Shown in pieces: positions 1 to 7,141 of a stretch of 64,000 bases of DNA. The stretch covers positions 62,001-126,000 of the forward strand of contig DKDJ01000009.1 in NCBI GenBank assembly GCA_002451795.1, given 5' to 3'. Position 1 is the first letter of the stretch. Each line of letters opens with the position of its first letter. The notes beneath the pieces were generated by a model. It was not told the origin of the DNA and ran no database searches. It worked only from the letters and a program-made list of their open reading frames with translations. This DNA comes from Bacteroidales bacterium UBA6851. Lineage in GTDB: Bacteria; Bacteroidota; Bacteroidia; Bacteroidales; UBA932. A program made the position numbers and the translations under genes.

Positions 1-532
1 AGAAGATATCTACTATTGAGCCTCGTATTGCATACTGACCCGGCTCAGATACAAAATCTACTTTTTCAAATCCCTTGCCATAAAGATTCTTAGAAAGAGT
101 ATCATGAGAAATCTCATCTCCAATTTTTATTACAATTCCATCAGAACCGATAGTCTCTCCTGATGGTATGCTTTCCGATAACGCAGAAGGATATGTCACC
201 ACCACAGTAAGTTCATCCCCACCAGAAAGAATCCTGCTCAATGCCGCAGTGCGCTGCACAGCAAGAGAAGATTTGTAATTACTCCTCTCTACGTTCTTTC
301 CAGACTCAGGAAGGAAGAAAACCCTGTCTCCATCGATAAAACTGTAAAAGTCAGAACAACAATACTCAGCAGACTCCTTGTCAGGAAGAACCACCACGTG
401 AAGTCCCTTCTTTGCTATCTGACTTACAATCATCCATTTAGCGGAAAGAAACAAAGAATTACAGATAATCTTTTTCTCTCCCGACCTAATATATCCAGAA
501 AGAATGTTGCAAGAATTCTGACTTATCAACAT
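1..532 (-). CDS. mfd: Transcription-repair coupling factor Mfd, N-terminal part (runs off the window)
   Basis: I translated this stretch by hand from the ATG at 532; an in-frame TAA lies two codons upstream, so the start is firm. The 177 visible residues match the UvrB-like N-terminal module of Mfd: an early LHVVVLPDKESAEY segment and, near the window edge, FVSEPGQYAIRGSIVDIF, the conserved strand-loop shared by Mfd and UvrB. Mfd removes stalled RNA polymerase and recruits UvrA; the helicase and RNAP-binding domains would lie outside the window. It is divergent from ruvB. Identity rests on motif recognition only. Confidence 0.85.
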   Translation of the reverse strand, partial: MLISQNSCNILSGYIRSGEKKIICNSLFLSAKWMIVSQIAKKGLHVVVLPDKESAEYCCSDFYSFIDGDRVFFLPESGKNVERSNYKSSLAVQRTAALSRILSGGDELTVVVTYPSALSESIPSGETIGSDGIVIKIGDEISHDTLSKNLYGKGFEKVDFVSEPGQYAIRGSIVDIF

Positions 533-711
533 TATAGCTTAAAATTATGTTTATAACCTGTTAGTAACCCTGTTTATAACTAATACTCCAATTGTCAATA
601 AAAGGACCACCTTCGTTATCAACAGTTTTTCAAAATCATTTCTACATCGTTATCAACAGTTCTTAACAATTCAAAAAATTGATAATTAAACACTTGAAAC
701 GCTTATCAACA
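523..711. repeat. Four TTATCAACA boxes, DnaA-box-like cluster
   Basis: TTATCAACA occurs at 523-531, 616-624, 650-658 and 703-711, all in the same orientation. The middle two sit in the longer identical context CGTTATCAACAGTT (614-627 and 648-661). GTTTATAAC is also repeated, at 549-557 and 572-580. TTATCAACA differs at one position from the DnaA box TTATCCACA. The gap is very AT-rich and separates divergent mfd and ruvB. It may be a replication origin or regulator binding sites; sequence alone does not decide. Confidence 0.5.
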
Positions 712-757
712 TTTCAACATGCTTAAATTAAAAATCAAATAATCTAAATAAAAGAAC

Positions 758-765
758 TATATTTG
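758..765 (+). promoter_or_regulatory. -7 promoter box of ruvB
   Basis: TATATTTG fits the Bacteroidota -7 element TAnnTTTG and ends 22 bases before the ruvB ATG, the usual spacing in this window. No clear -33 TTTG was found. Confidence 0.6.
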
Positions 766-787
766 TATTCTAATTGTCAAAAGCCGT

Positions 788-1807
788 ATGCAGGATTTTG
801 ATCCTCACAATTCAAACGAGGGCAAAGATAAGGATTTGGACGGAATTATACGTCCGCAAGAACTAGAAGATTTTACCGGACAGGGTGAGATCGTCTCCAA
901 CCTTCGCATATATATAAAGGCGGCAAAGATGAGAGGGGAGGCATTGGACCATACGCTTTTCAATGGGCCTCCTGGACTTGGAAAGACTACTCTTGCACAT
1001 ATTATTGCCAATGAAATGGGTGGAAATATCAAGATTACTTCCGGTCCTGTGCTTGATAAGCCCGGGGATTTGGCAGGACTTCTGACGTCTCTTGACAAGG
1101 GAGATGTGCTTTTCATAGATGAAATACATCGTCTTTCTCCCGAAGTGGAGGAATATCTCTATTCGGCTATGGAAGATTATGTCATTGACATTATGATAGA
1201 TAAGGGACCAGGTGCCCGTTCCGTAAGGATATCCCTTAATCCATTTACTCTTGTAGGAGCTACCACACGCTCTGGTCTTCTGACGGCTCCTTTGAGGGCC
1301 AGATTTGGAATTAAGTGTGAACTTGAGTATTACGATACTAAGGACCTTGTGAAGATAATAGTGAGAAGTGCAGGTATATTGGGAGTGGATATTGATGGTC
1401 AGGCTGCAGAAGAGATTGCACTGAGGAGTCGTGGTACTCCACGAATAGCTAATGCGCTGCTGAGAAGGGTTAGGGATTTTGCTCAGGTGGTAGGAGATGG
1501 TCACATTGACCTCAAAATTGCTAAATTTGCTCTTGATAAACTCAGGATAGACACTCTTGGGCTTGATTCTGTGGACAATAAGATATTGAGGACCATAATT
1601 ACTACCTTCAAGGGAGGACCAGTTGGTGCCAATACCATAGCTACAGCGATAGGGGAGGACCAGGGTACGTTTGAGGAGGTTTATGAGCCTTTCCTAATCA
1701 AAGAAGGTTTTATTGTGAGGACGCAGCGGGGGAGAATTGCGACAGAACTGTCATACAAGCATCTTGGACTTGAAGAGTTTAAGAAAGAAGACAATACTTT
1801 ATTTTAA
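788..1807 (+). CDS. ruvB: Holliday junction branch migration ATPase RuvB
   Basis: 339 residues, normal for RuvB. The Walker A motif GPPGLGKTT is at about residues 60-68, Walker B with LFIDEIHRL near 107-115 and the sensor GATTRSGLL near 157. The C-terminal winged helix contains the GGPVGANTIATAIGED segment. RuvB is the hexameric motor that moves Holliday junctions together with RuvA; ruvA is also in this window (9024-9617, minus) but separated by 7 kb. The gene has its own promoter box and is followed after 22 bases by the fumarate reductase genes, so the three may be cotranscribed. Confidence 0.96.
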   Translation: MQDFDPHNSNEGKDKDLDGIIRPQELEDFTGQGEIVSNLRIYIKAAKMRGEALDHTLFNGPPGLGKTTLAHIIANEMGGNIKITSGPVLDKPGDLAGLLTSLDKGDVLFIDEIHRLSPEVEEYLYSAMEDYVIDIMIDKGPGARSVRISLNPFTLVGATTRSGLLTAPLRARFGIKCELEYYDTKDLVKIIVRSAGILGVDIDGQAAEEIALRSRGTPRIANALLRRVRDFAQVVGDGHIDLKIAKFALDKLRIDTLGLDSVDNKILRTIITTFKGGPVGANTIATAIGEDQGTFEEVYEPFLIKEGFIVRTQRGRIATELSYKHLGLEEFKKEDNTLF

Positions 1808-1829
1808 ATTACAATAACAAATCAATACA

Positions 1830-3776
1830 ATGTCTGACAAGTTAATTTCAAAAATCCCTGAGGGACCTCTTGAGCAGAAGTGGACCAAGCGTAAGTCTGA
1901 AATCCATCTAGTGAGTCCTAACAACAAGAGAAAGCTTGAAATCATTGTAGTGGGTACAGGTCTCGGTGGAGCATCCGCTGCCGCATCCCTCGGTGAACTC
2001 GGCTACAACGTTAAAATTTTCTGCATCAGTGATTCCCCTCGTAGAGCACATTCCATTGCTGCTCAGGGCGGTATCAATGCTGCAAAGAATTATCAGAATG
2101 ACAATGACTCCGTGTATCGTCTATTCTACGATACCATTAAGGGAGGTGACTATCGTAGCCGAGAGGCTAATGTATATCGTCTGGCAGAAGTAAGTGCTGC
2201 TATAATTGATCAGTGTGTTGCTCAGGGTATTCCTTTTGCCCGTGAGTACGGCGGATATCTTGCCAACCGCTCTTTCGGTGGAGTACAGGTAAGCCGTACG
2301 TTCTATGCCCGCGGTCAAACCGGACAGCAGCTTCTTCTTGGTGCCTATGCATCCCTTAATAAGGAGATTGCGGCTGGTACCGTCAAGTCATATCCTCGTC
2401 ATGAAATGCTTGACCTTGTCATAGTGAACGGACAGGCCAAGGGTATCATTGCTCGTAACCTTGTAACCGGTCAGCTTGAAAGGTTCGGTGCGCATGCGGT
2501 AGTTATTGCAACTGGTGGTTATGGAAACACATATTTCCTTTCTACCAACGCTATGAACAGCAACGGTTCTGCGGCTCTGCAGTGTTATAAGAAAGGTGCT
2601 TATTTCGCAAACCCTTGCTTTGCTCAAATTCACCCTACATGTATTCCTGTGCACGGTGACCAGCAGTGCAAACTTACCCTTATGAGTGAGTCTCTTCGTA
2701 ATGACGGACGTATCTGGGTCCCTAAGAAGATAGAAGATGTAGAAAAGTTGCGTAAGCACCAAATCAAGCCTTCTCAGATAGCAGAAGAAGATAGGGATTA
2801 CTATCTTGAGCGTCGTTATCCTGCATTCGGAAACCTTGTTCCTCGTGACGTGGCTTCACGTGCGGCCAAGGAAAGATGTGACGCTGGATTTGGTGTTAAT
2901 GAGACTGGCAAAGCTGTGTTCCTTGATTTTGCTGATGCAATCAACCGTCTTGGACACAAGAGAGTTGCTGAGCGCTATGGTAACCTTTTCGAGATGTATG
3001 AGAAGATCACTGCTTCATCACCTTGGGAAGAGCCTATGATGATTTACCCTGCTATTCACTACACTATGGGTGGTATTTGGGTTGATTATGACCTTCAGAC
3101 AACTATTCCTGGACTTTTCGCTATCGGTGAAGCCAATTTCTCTGATCATGGTGGAAACCGTCTTGGAGCATCTGCTCTTATGCAGGGACTTGCTGATGGA
3201 TATTTCATTCTTCCTGTTACTATTGGTGACTATCTTTCTAAAAAGTTCGCTGAACCTAAGACTGATGTTACTACCGCAGAGTTTGTTAAGGCAGAGAAGG
3301 ATGTTCAGGCTCGCATAGATAAGCTCTTCTCAATCAAGGGTACTAAGACAGTGGATTCTATTCACAAGAAACTTGGTATCATCATGTGGGATTATGTGGG
3401 AATGGCACGTGATGAGCAGGGTCTTAAAAAGGCCATAAAGGAGATTCAGGCCCTTAAGGAGGATTTCTATAAGAATGTCAATGTGCCTGGAAGTCAATAT
3501 GAGTTTAATCAGGAACTTGAGAAGGCCCTCAGACTTGAAGATTTCTTTGAAATTGGAGAACTTATGGCACGTGATGCACTTAACCGTCAGGAGTCATGTG
3601 GAGGACACTTCCGTATTGAAAGTCAGACTGAAGAAGGTGAGGCTAAGCGTGACGATGCTAACTTCATGTATGTTGCAGCTTGGGAGTATAAGGGAGAGGG
3701 CGTAGAGCCAGAGCTTCATAAGGAGCCTCTCAAATACGAGTTTATCGAGGTTAAGACCAGAAACTACAAAGACTAA
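1830..3776 (+). CDS. sdhA: Fumarate reductase / succinate dehydrogenase flavoprotein subunit
   Basis: 648 residues, the size of the Bacteroidota type-B FrdA/SdhA. The FAD-binding dinucleotide motif VGTGLGGASAA is at about 40-50. HSIAAQGGINAAKNY, which carries the flavin-linking histidine, is near 74-88, and the substrate-site segment RTFYARGQTGQQ near 156-167. HYTMGGIWVDYD and GANRLG-like segments (GGNRLGASALMQG) follow. It catalyses the fumarate-succinate interconversion on the cytoplasmic face of the membrane, with electrons passing through the adjacent iron-sulfur subunit. The usual upstream cytochrome b gene is absent; ruvB stands there instead. Confidence 0.95.
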   Translation: MSDKLISKIPEGPLEQKWTKRKSEIHLVSPNNKRKLEIIVVGTGLGGASAAASLGELGYNVKIFCISDSPRRAHSIAAQGGINAAKNYQNDNDSVYRLFYDTIKGGDYRSREANVYRLAEVSAAIIDQCVAQGIPFAREYGGYLANRSFGGVQVSRTFYARGQTGQQLLLGAYASLNKEIAAGTVKSYPRHEMLDLVIVNGQAKGIIARNLVTGQLERFGAHAVVIATGGYGNTYFLSTNAMNSNGSAALQCYKKGAYFANPCFAQIHPTCIPVHGDQQCKLTLMSESLRNDGRIWVPKKIEDVEKLRKHQIKPSQIAEEDRDYYLERRYPAFGNLVPRDVASRAAKERCDAGFGVNETGKAVFLDFADAINRLGHKRVAERYGNLFEMYEKITASSPWEEPMMIYPAIHYTMGGIWVDYDLQTTIPGLFAIGEANFSDHGGNRLGASALMQGLADGYFILPVTIGDYLSKKFAEPKTDVTTAEFVKAEKDVQARIDKLFSIKGTKTVDSIHKKLGIIMWDYVGMARDEQGLKKAIKEIQALKEDFYKNVNVPGSQYEFNQELEKALRLEDFFEIGELMARDALNRQESCGGHFRIESQTEEGEAKRDDANFMYVAAWEYKGEGVEPELHKEPLKYEFIEVKTRNYKD

Positions 3777-3780
3777 TCGG

Positions 3781-4560
3781 ATGGAATTCAATTTGAAAAT
3801 ATGGCGTCAGAAAAACGCCAAGGCAAAAGGTCATTTTGAGACCTACCATATAGAGGGTATTGAAGAGGATGCTTCTTTCCTTGAAATGCTTGATATACTT
3901 AATGAGCAGATTATCCGTGAAGGATGTGATCCTATAGCTGTTGAGCGCGGATGCCAGAGCAGCGGTCCTGTTTCTTTTGACCATGACTGCCGTGAGGGTA
4001 TTTGTGGAGCATGCTCACTATATATTGATGGACGTGCTCATGGTCCTGATGATCATGTGACTACCTGTCAGCTTTTTATGCGTCATTTCAAGAATGGTGC
4101 TACTATTACTGTGGAGCCGTGGAGAAGTGCTGGTTTTCCTGTTATCAAGGATCTTGTGGTAGATCGTACCGCTTTTGACAAGATTCTTCAGGCAGGAGGA
4201 TTTATTTCGGTCCGCACAGGTGCTGCTCAGGATGCCAACAATATCCTCATTTCTCATGAGAAAGCTGAAGAGAGTATGGATGCAGCTGCTTGCGTCGGAT
4301 GCGGAGCTTGTGTGGCTACTTGCAAAAACGGTTCCGCCATGCTTTTCGTAGCTGCTCGCGTAAGTTCTCTTGCTTTGCTTCCTCAGGGTCGTCCAGAGGC
4401 TGCTAAGAGGGCTAAGGCTATGGTGGCTAAGATGGATGAACTTGGATTTGGTAACTGTACAAATACACGTGCTTGCGAGCTTGAGTGTCCAAAGGGAATT
4501 ACTGTTGCACATATTGCACGTCTTAATAGAGAGTTCCTTAAAGCGAAGTTCTCAGACTAA
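3781..4560 (+). CDS. sdhB: Fumarate reductase / succinate dehydrogenase iron-sulfur subunit
   Basis: 259 residues, starting four bases after the flavoprotein gene. The N-terminal ferredoxin domain has HDCREGICGACSLYIDG and a later TTCQLF cysteine for the 2Fe-2S cluster. The C-terminal domain has CVGCGACVATC and NTRACELECP for the 4Fe-4S and 3Fe-4S clusters. The subunit carries electrons between FAD and the quinone site of a membrane anchor that is not encoded here. A strong hairpin with a T tail follows the stop, so the operon ends at this gene. Confidence 0.95.
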   Translation: MEFNLKIWRQKNAKAKGHFETYHIEGIEEDASFLEMLDILNEQIIREGCDPIAVERGCQSSGPVSFDHDCREGICGACSLYIDGRAHGPDDHVTTCQLFMRHFKNGATITVEPWRSAGFPVIKDLVVDRTAFDKILQAGGFISVRTGAAQDANNILISHEKAEESMDAAACVGCGACVATCKNGSAMLFVAARVSSLALLPQGRPEAAKRAKAMVAKMDELGFGNCTNTRACELECPKGITVAHIARLNREFLKAKFSD

Positions 4561-4580
4561 GTTTGTAAGTATATGGTAAT

Positions 4581-4624
4581 AAAAAGGTGACTATCAGTCC
4601 TTAGACTTTTAGTCACCTTTTTTG
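4581..4624. terminator. Bidirectional terminator between sdhB and hflX
   Basis: A 12-base stem (AAAAAGGTGACT with AGTCACCTTTTT, plus one A-T pair) encloses a 16-base loop and is flanked by A and T runs on both sides, so it can serve sdhB on plus and hflX on minus. Confidence 0.9.
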
Positions 4625-4635
4625 TGTTTTTTGTT

Positions 4636-5826
4636 CTACCATAGGAAATTATTAAAAGGATACCTTCCGGCATGTATTTCCGCTACCATCTTATAGATGT
4701 CATCTTTAAGTTTTTCTATTCCTTCTTTCTTCAGTGCGGAAATAAATATGCATGGTATTTTCCTATCTCCTATCCATTTACTCTTTACTTCGTCAATGGT
4801 AAAGTGTCTTTCTGTTCGTGGTTCGAGGGAAAACTCATCATACTCTTCGTTCTGATAACTATCTATTTTATTGAATACTACATATATAGGCTTATTGTCT
4901 GCCGATATGTCCTTGAGAGTTTTCTCTACTACCTCCATCTGTTCTTCATAGTCCGGATGAGATATATCCACTACATGTACAAGAATATCTGCTTCACGAA
5001 CTTCATCCAAGGTACTTTTAAAGGCCTCAATAAGCTGTGTAGGTAGTTTCCTTATAAAACCTACAGTATCGCTTAATAAGAATGGTACATTGCCTATTAC
5101 GACCTTTCTGACTGTGGTATCGAGAGTAGCGAAGAGTTTATTTTCGGCAAACACGTCGGATTTGGCAAGAAGATTCATTAGTGTGGATTTTCCTACGTTG
5201 GTATATCCGACCAGAGATAAGCGGACAAGTTGTCCTCTGTTACTTCTCTGGGTAGCCATCTGCTTGTCAACTTTTTTAAGTTGTTCTTTAAGTTTGGCTA
5301 TTCTTTCTCTTACTATTCTCCTATCTATTTCTATCTGGCTTTCTCCCATTCCTCCACGCATTCCTATACCTCCTCTCTGTCTTTCAAGGTGGGTCCACAT
5401 ACCTGCCAGACGTGGAAGCATATAGTTGTAACGTGCTAGTTCCACCTGCATTTTTGCGTATGCTGTTTTAGCACGCTGAGAGAATATTTCAAGAATAAGG
5501 CTTGTTCTATCTATTACAGAAGATGTCTTTATTACTTTTTCTATATTTCTCTGCTGCATTCCAGTCAATTCGTCATCGAATATGACATAGTTGATCTGAT
5601 TCTCCTCGCAGTAAGATGATATTTCTTCAAGTTTTCCTGTACGTACGTATGTTGCCTTTTCTGGTTTGTCTACTCTTTGAATGAACTTTTTGTCTCCGGT
5701 TACTCCTGCTGTTTCTGCAAGGAAAACCAGTTCTTCAAGGTATTCATTGACTTTCCTTTCGTCATCATTCTGCTTTATGATGCCGACAAATACTGCCTTC
5801 TCTATTTTCTTTTCGGTCACTTCCAT
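4636..5826 (-). CDS. hflX: Ribosome-associated GTPase HflX
   Basis: 396 residues. An N-terminal HflX domain with the glycine-rich GGIGMRGGMGESQIEIDRR element and a coiled helix (IVRERIAKLKEQLKKVDKQ) precedes the G domain. The G motifs are GYTNVGKST (about 207-215), TLDTTVR, DTVGFIRKLP and NKID, with SALKKEG as G5. HflX splits stalled or hibernating 70S ribosomes in other bacteria. It lies 78 bases after tonB on the same strand, with a terminator hairpin in the gap, so it is probably expressed by read-through or from a weak promoter of its own. Confidence 0.95.
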   Translation of the reverse strand: MEVTEKKIEKAVFVGIIKQNDDERKVNEYLEELVFLAETAGVTGDKKFIQRVDKPEKATYVRTGKLEEISSYCEENQINYVIFDDELTGMQQRNIEKVIKTSSVIDRTSLILEIFSQRAKTAYAKMQVELARYNYMLPRLAGMWTHLERQRGGIGMRGGMGESQIEIDRRIVRERIAKLKEQLKKVDKQMATQRSNRGQLVRLSLVGYTNVGKSTLMNLLAKSDVFAENKLFATLDTTVRKVVIGNVPFLLSDTVGFIRKLPTQLIEAFKSTLDEVREADILVHVVDISHPDYEEQMEVVEKTLKDISADNKPIYVVFNKIDSYQNEEYDEFSLEPRTERHFTIDEVKSKWIGDRKIPCIFISALKKEGIEKLKDDIYKMVAEIHAGRYPFNNFLW

Positions 5827-5847
5827 TTAAGTATTTTTACCGCTTAT

Positions 5848-5886
5848 TAAAAAAATAAGGCCATCTCCTGTTGGGGACAGCCTTAA
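5848..5886 (-). terminator. Terminator after tonB
   Basis: Read on the minus strand, AAGGC and an inner CCAAC region fold back on GGCCTT, followed by ATTTTTTT. The hairpin lies between the tonB stop and the hflX start. Confidence 0.75.
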
Positions 5887-5903
5887 TATAGAGGTTAATG
5901 TAA

Positions 5904-6593
5904 TTATCTTAGCTGGAATACTACAGGGAAAGTATAGGAAACTTTTACGCTACGGTCTCTCTGCTTTCCTGGAGTCCATTTAGGTGAACTCTGAATAACT
6001 CGTACAGCCTCCTTGTCAAGTGCTGGATCTACTCCGCGGACTACCTTGACATTTGAGATAGAACCATCGGTATTAACGGTGAACTGGAGAACGACACGTC
6101 CGGATACTCCGTTCTCTCTTGCTACCTCAGGATATACAAGATGTTTGTTTACCCATACGGAAAAAGTATTGGCATCACCGCCCTGGAACTTAGGTTTTTC
6201 CTCTACGATTGCGAAAGGAATAGCTTCTTCCTCCACTACTTCCTCTTCTACTTCACTTACGTAGTCCACCAATTCCACGCCCAAATTTGCGTCGTCTTCA
6301 AGGTTGAGGACGTTGTCTTCCACCTGAATATCGTCTTCCACGATATCAATAATGTCCGAAATTGCAGGAATCTTTGCAATTTCTGGTGGTGGAGGGGTAT
6401 TTTCCTGTGTAATAGGAACAATTTCCTCCTCAACAATCTCCGTAGTCTCGGCTGCAAGTGTAGCCTCCTTTTTCTCCTTTGATTTGTACTCAAATGCAGC
6501 GTACACAACCAAAAGTGCGATTACGAAACCGATCTCTACAAACAGTAGCTTCTTATTGTTTAGATCGGCACTTGGTGATTTCTTAACTTCCAT
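5904..6593 (-). CDS. TonB-family energy transducer
   Basis: 229 residues. A short cytoplasmic tail is followed by one membrane segment (LLFVEIGFVIALLVVYAAF, about 16-34). Next is an acidic and proline-containing periplasmic linker (ENTPPPPEIAKIPAI, then many E and V residues). The C-terminal TonB domain runs from about 135 to 229 with YPEVARENGVSGRVVLQFTV and the VVRGVDPALDKEAVRV segment. Such proteins carry proton-motive energy from ExbB-ExbD to outer-membrane receptors; exbBD are not in the window. A TATCTTTG box read on minus lies at 6627-6634. Confidence 0.92.
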   Translation of the reverse strand: MEVKKSPSADLNNKKLLFVEIGFVIALLVVYAAFEYKSKEKKEATLAAETTEIVEEEIVPITQENTPPPPEIAKIPAISDIIDIVEDDIQVEDNVLNLEDDANLGVELVDYVSEVEEEVVEEEAIPFAIVEEKPKFQGGDANTFSVWVNKHLVYPEVARENGVSGRVVLQFTVNTDGSISNVKVVRGVDPALDKEAVRVIQSSPKWTPGKQRDRSVKVSYTFPVVFQLR

Positions 6594-6626
6594 ATCTGGT
6601 TTTAATTTATTAATCTATCCAAGTTT

Positions 6627-6634
6627 CAAAGATA
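6627..6634 (-). promoter_or_regulatory. -7 promoter box of tonB
   Basis: On the minus strand the sequence is TATCTTTG, matching TAnnTTTG, 33 bases before the tonB ATG. Confidence 0.6.
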
Positions 6635-6677
6635 TAAAGAATTCGTCTTAAATCCAATTATTTTCATTTTTATGTTG

Positions 6678-6685
6678 TAGATTTG
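6678..6685 (+). promoter_or_regulatory. -7 promoter box of ybeY
   Basis: TAGATTTG fits TAnnTTTG and ends 21 bases before the ATG at 6707. It covers a TTG at 6683 that would otherwise extend the reading frame, so translation must begin at 6707. Confidence 0.65.
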
Positions 6686-6706
6686 CCATTATTTTTATTG
6701 TTTGTT

Positions 6707-7141
6707 ATGGTCAGGTATTACAACGAGGATATTAAATTTGTCCTCAAACATAAGTTACTGAACAATCGTTGGATTAAGACTGTTGTCGGCAGCGAAATGA
6801 AGAAAATGGGCAATGTGAATATTATCTTCTGCTCCGATAATTACATTCTTGATGTTAATATGAAGTATCTTCAGCATGATTACTTTACCGATATCATTAC
6901 TTTTGATTACTGTGAAAAGGATTATATCAGCGGAGATCTTTTCATTAGTATTGATTCCGTGAGGGAGAATGCTTCCTTTTATGGTACTGAGTTCTCTGAA
7001 GAATTGAATAGGGTAATGGTGCATGGAATACTTCATCTGATAGGATATGATGATCATAATGATGATGACATAAAGATGATGCGTTTTAAGGAGAACTACT
7101 ATCTCGATCTTCGTAAATCCATGGAGTCAGATGCTAGATAA
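6707..7141 (+). CDS. ybeY: Endoribonuclease YbeY (rRNA maturation factor)
   Basis: 144 residues from the ATG at 6707. The zinc-binding signature HGILHLIGYDDHNDDD near the C-terminus is the UPF0054/YbeY motif. Upstream are the substrate-groove segments VNMKYLQHDYFTDIITFDY and GDLFISIDSV. YbeY acts in 16S rRNA 3-prime end processing and ribosome quality control. The start was chosen because the longer frame begins at a TTG inside the promoter box and MVRYYNEDI matches the short N-terminus usual in this phylum. The 3-prime end overlaps mnmG by 11 bases, so the two are cotranscribed. Confidence 0.94.
   Translation: MVRYYNEDIKFVLKHKLLNNRWIKTVVGSEMKKMGNVNIIFCSDNYILDVNMKYLQHDYFTDIITFDYCEKDYISGDLFISIDSVRENASFYGTEFSEELNRVMVHGILHLIGYDDHNDDDIKMMRFKENYYLDLRKSMESDAR

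Noticed and set aside
523..711. TTATCAACA repeats as a CRISPR array
   Set aside because: Units are only 9-14 bases, spacing is irregular (34 to 93 bases) and no cas gene is near.
6683..6706. TTG start for YbeY
   Set aside because: The TTG is part of the TAGATTTG promoter box; ATG 6707 fits the family.
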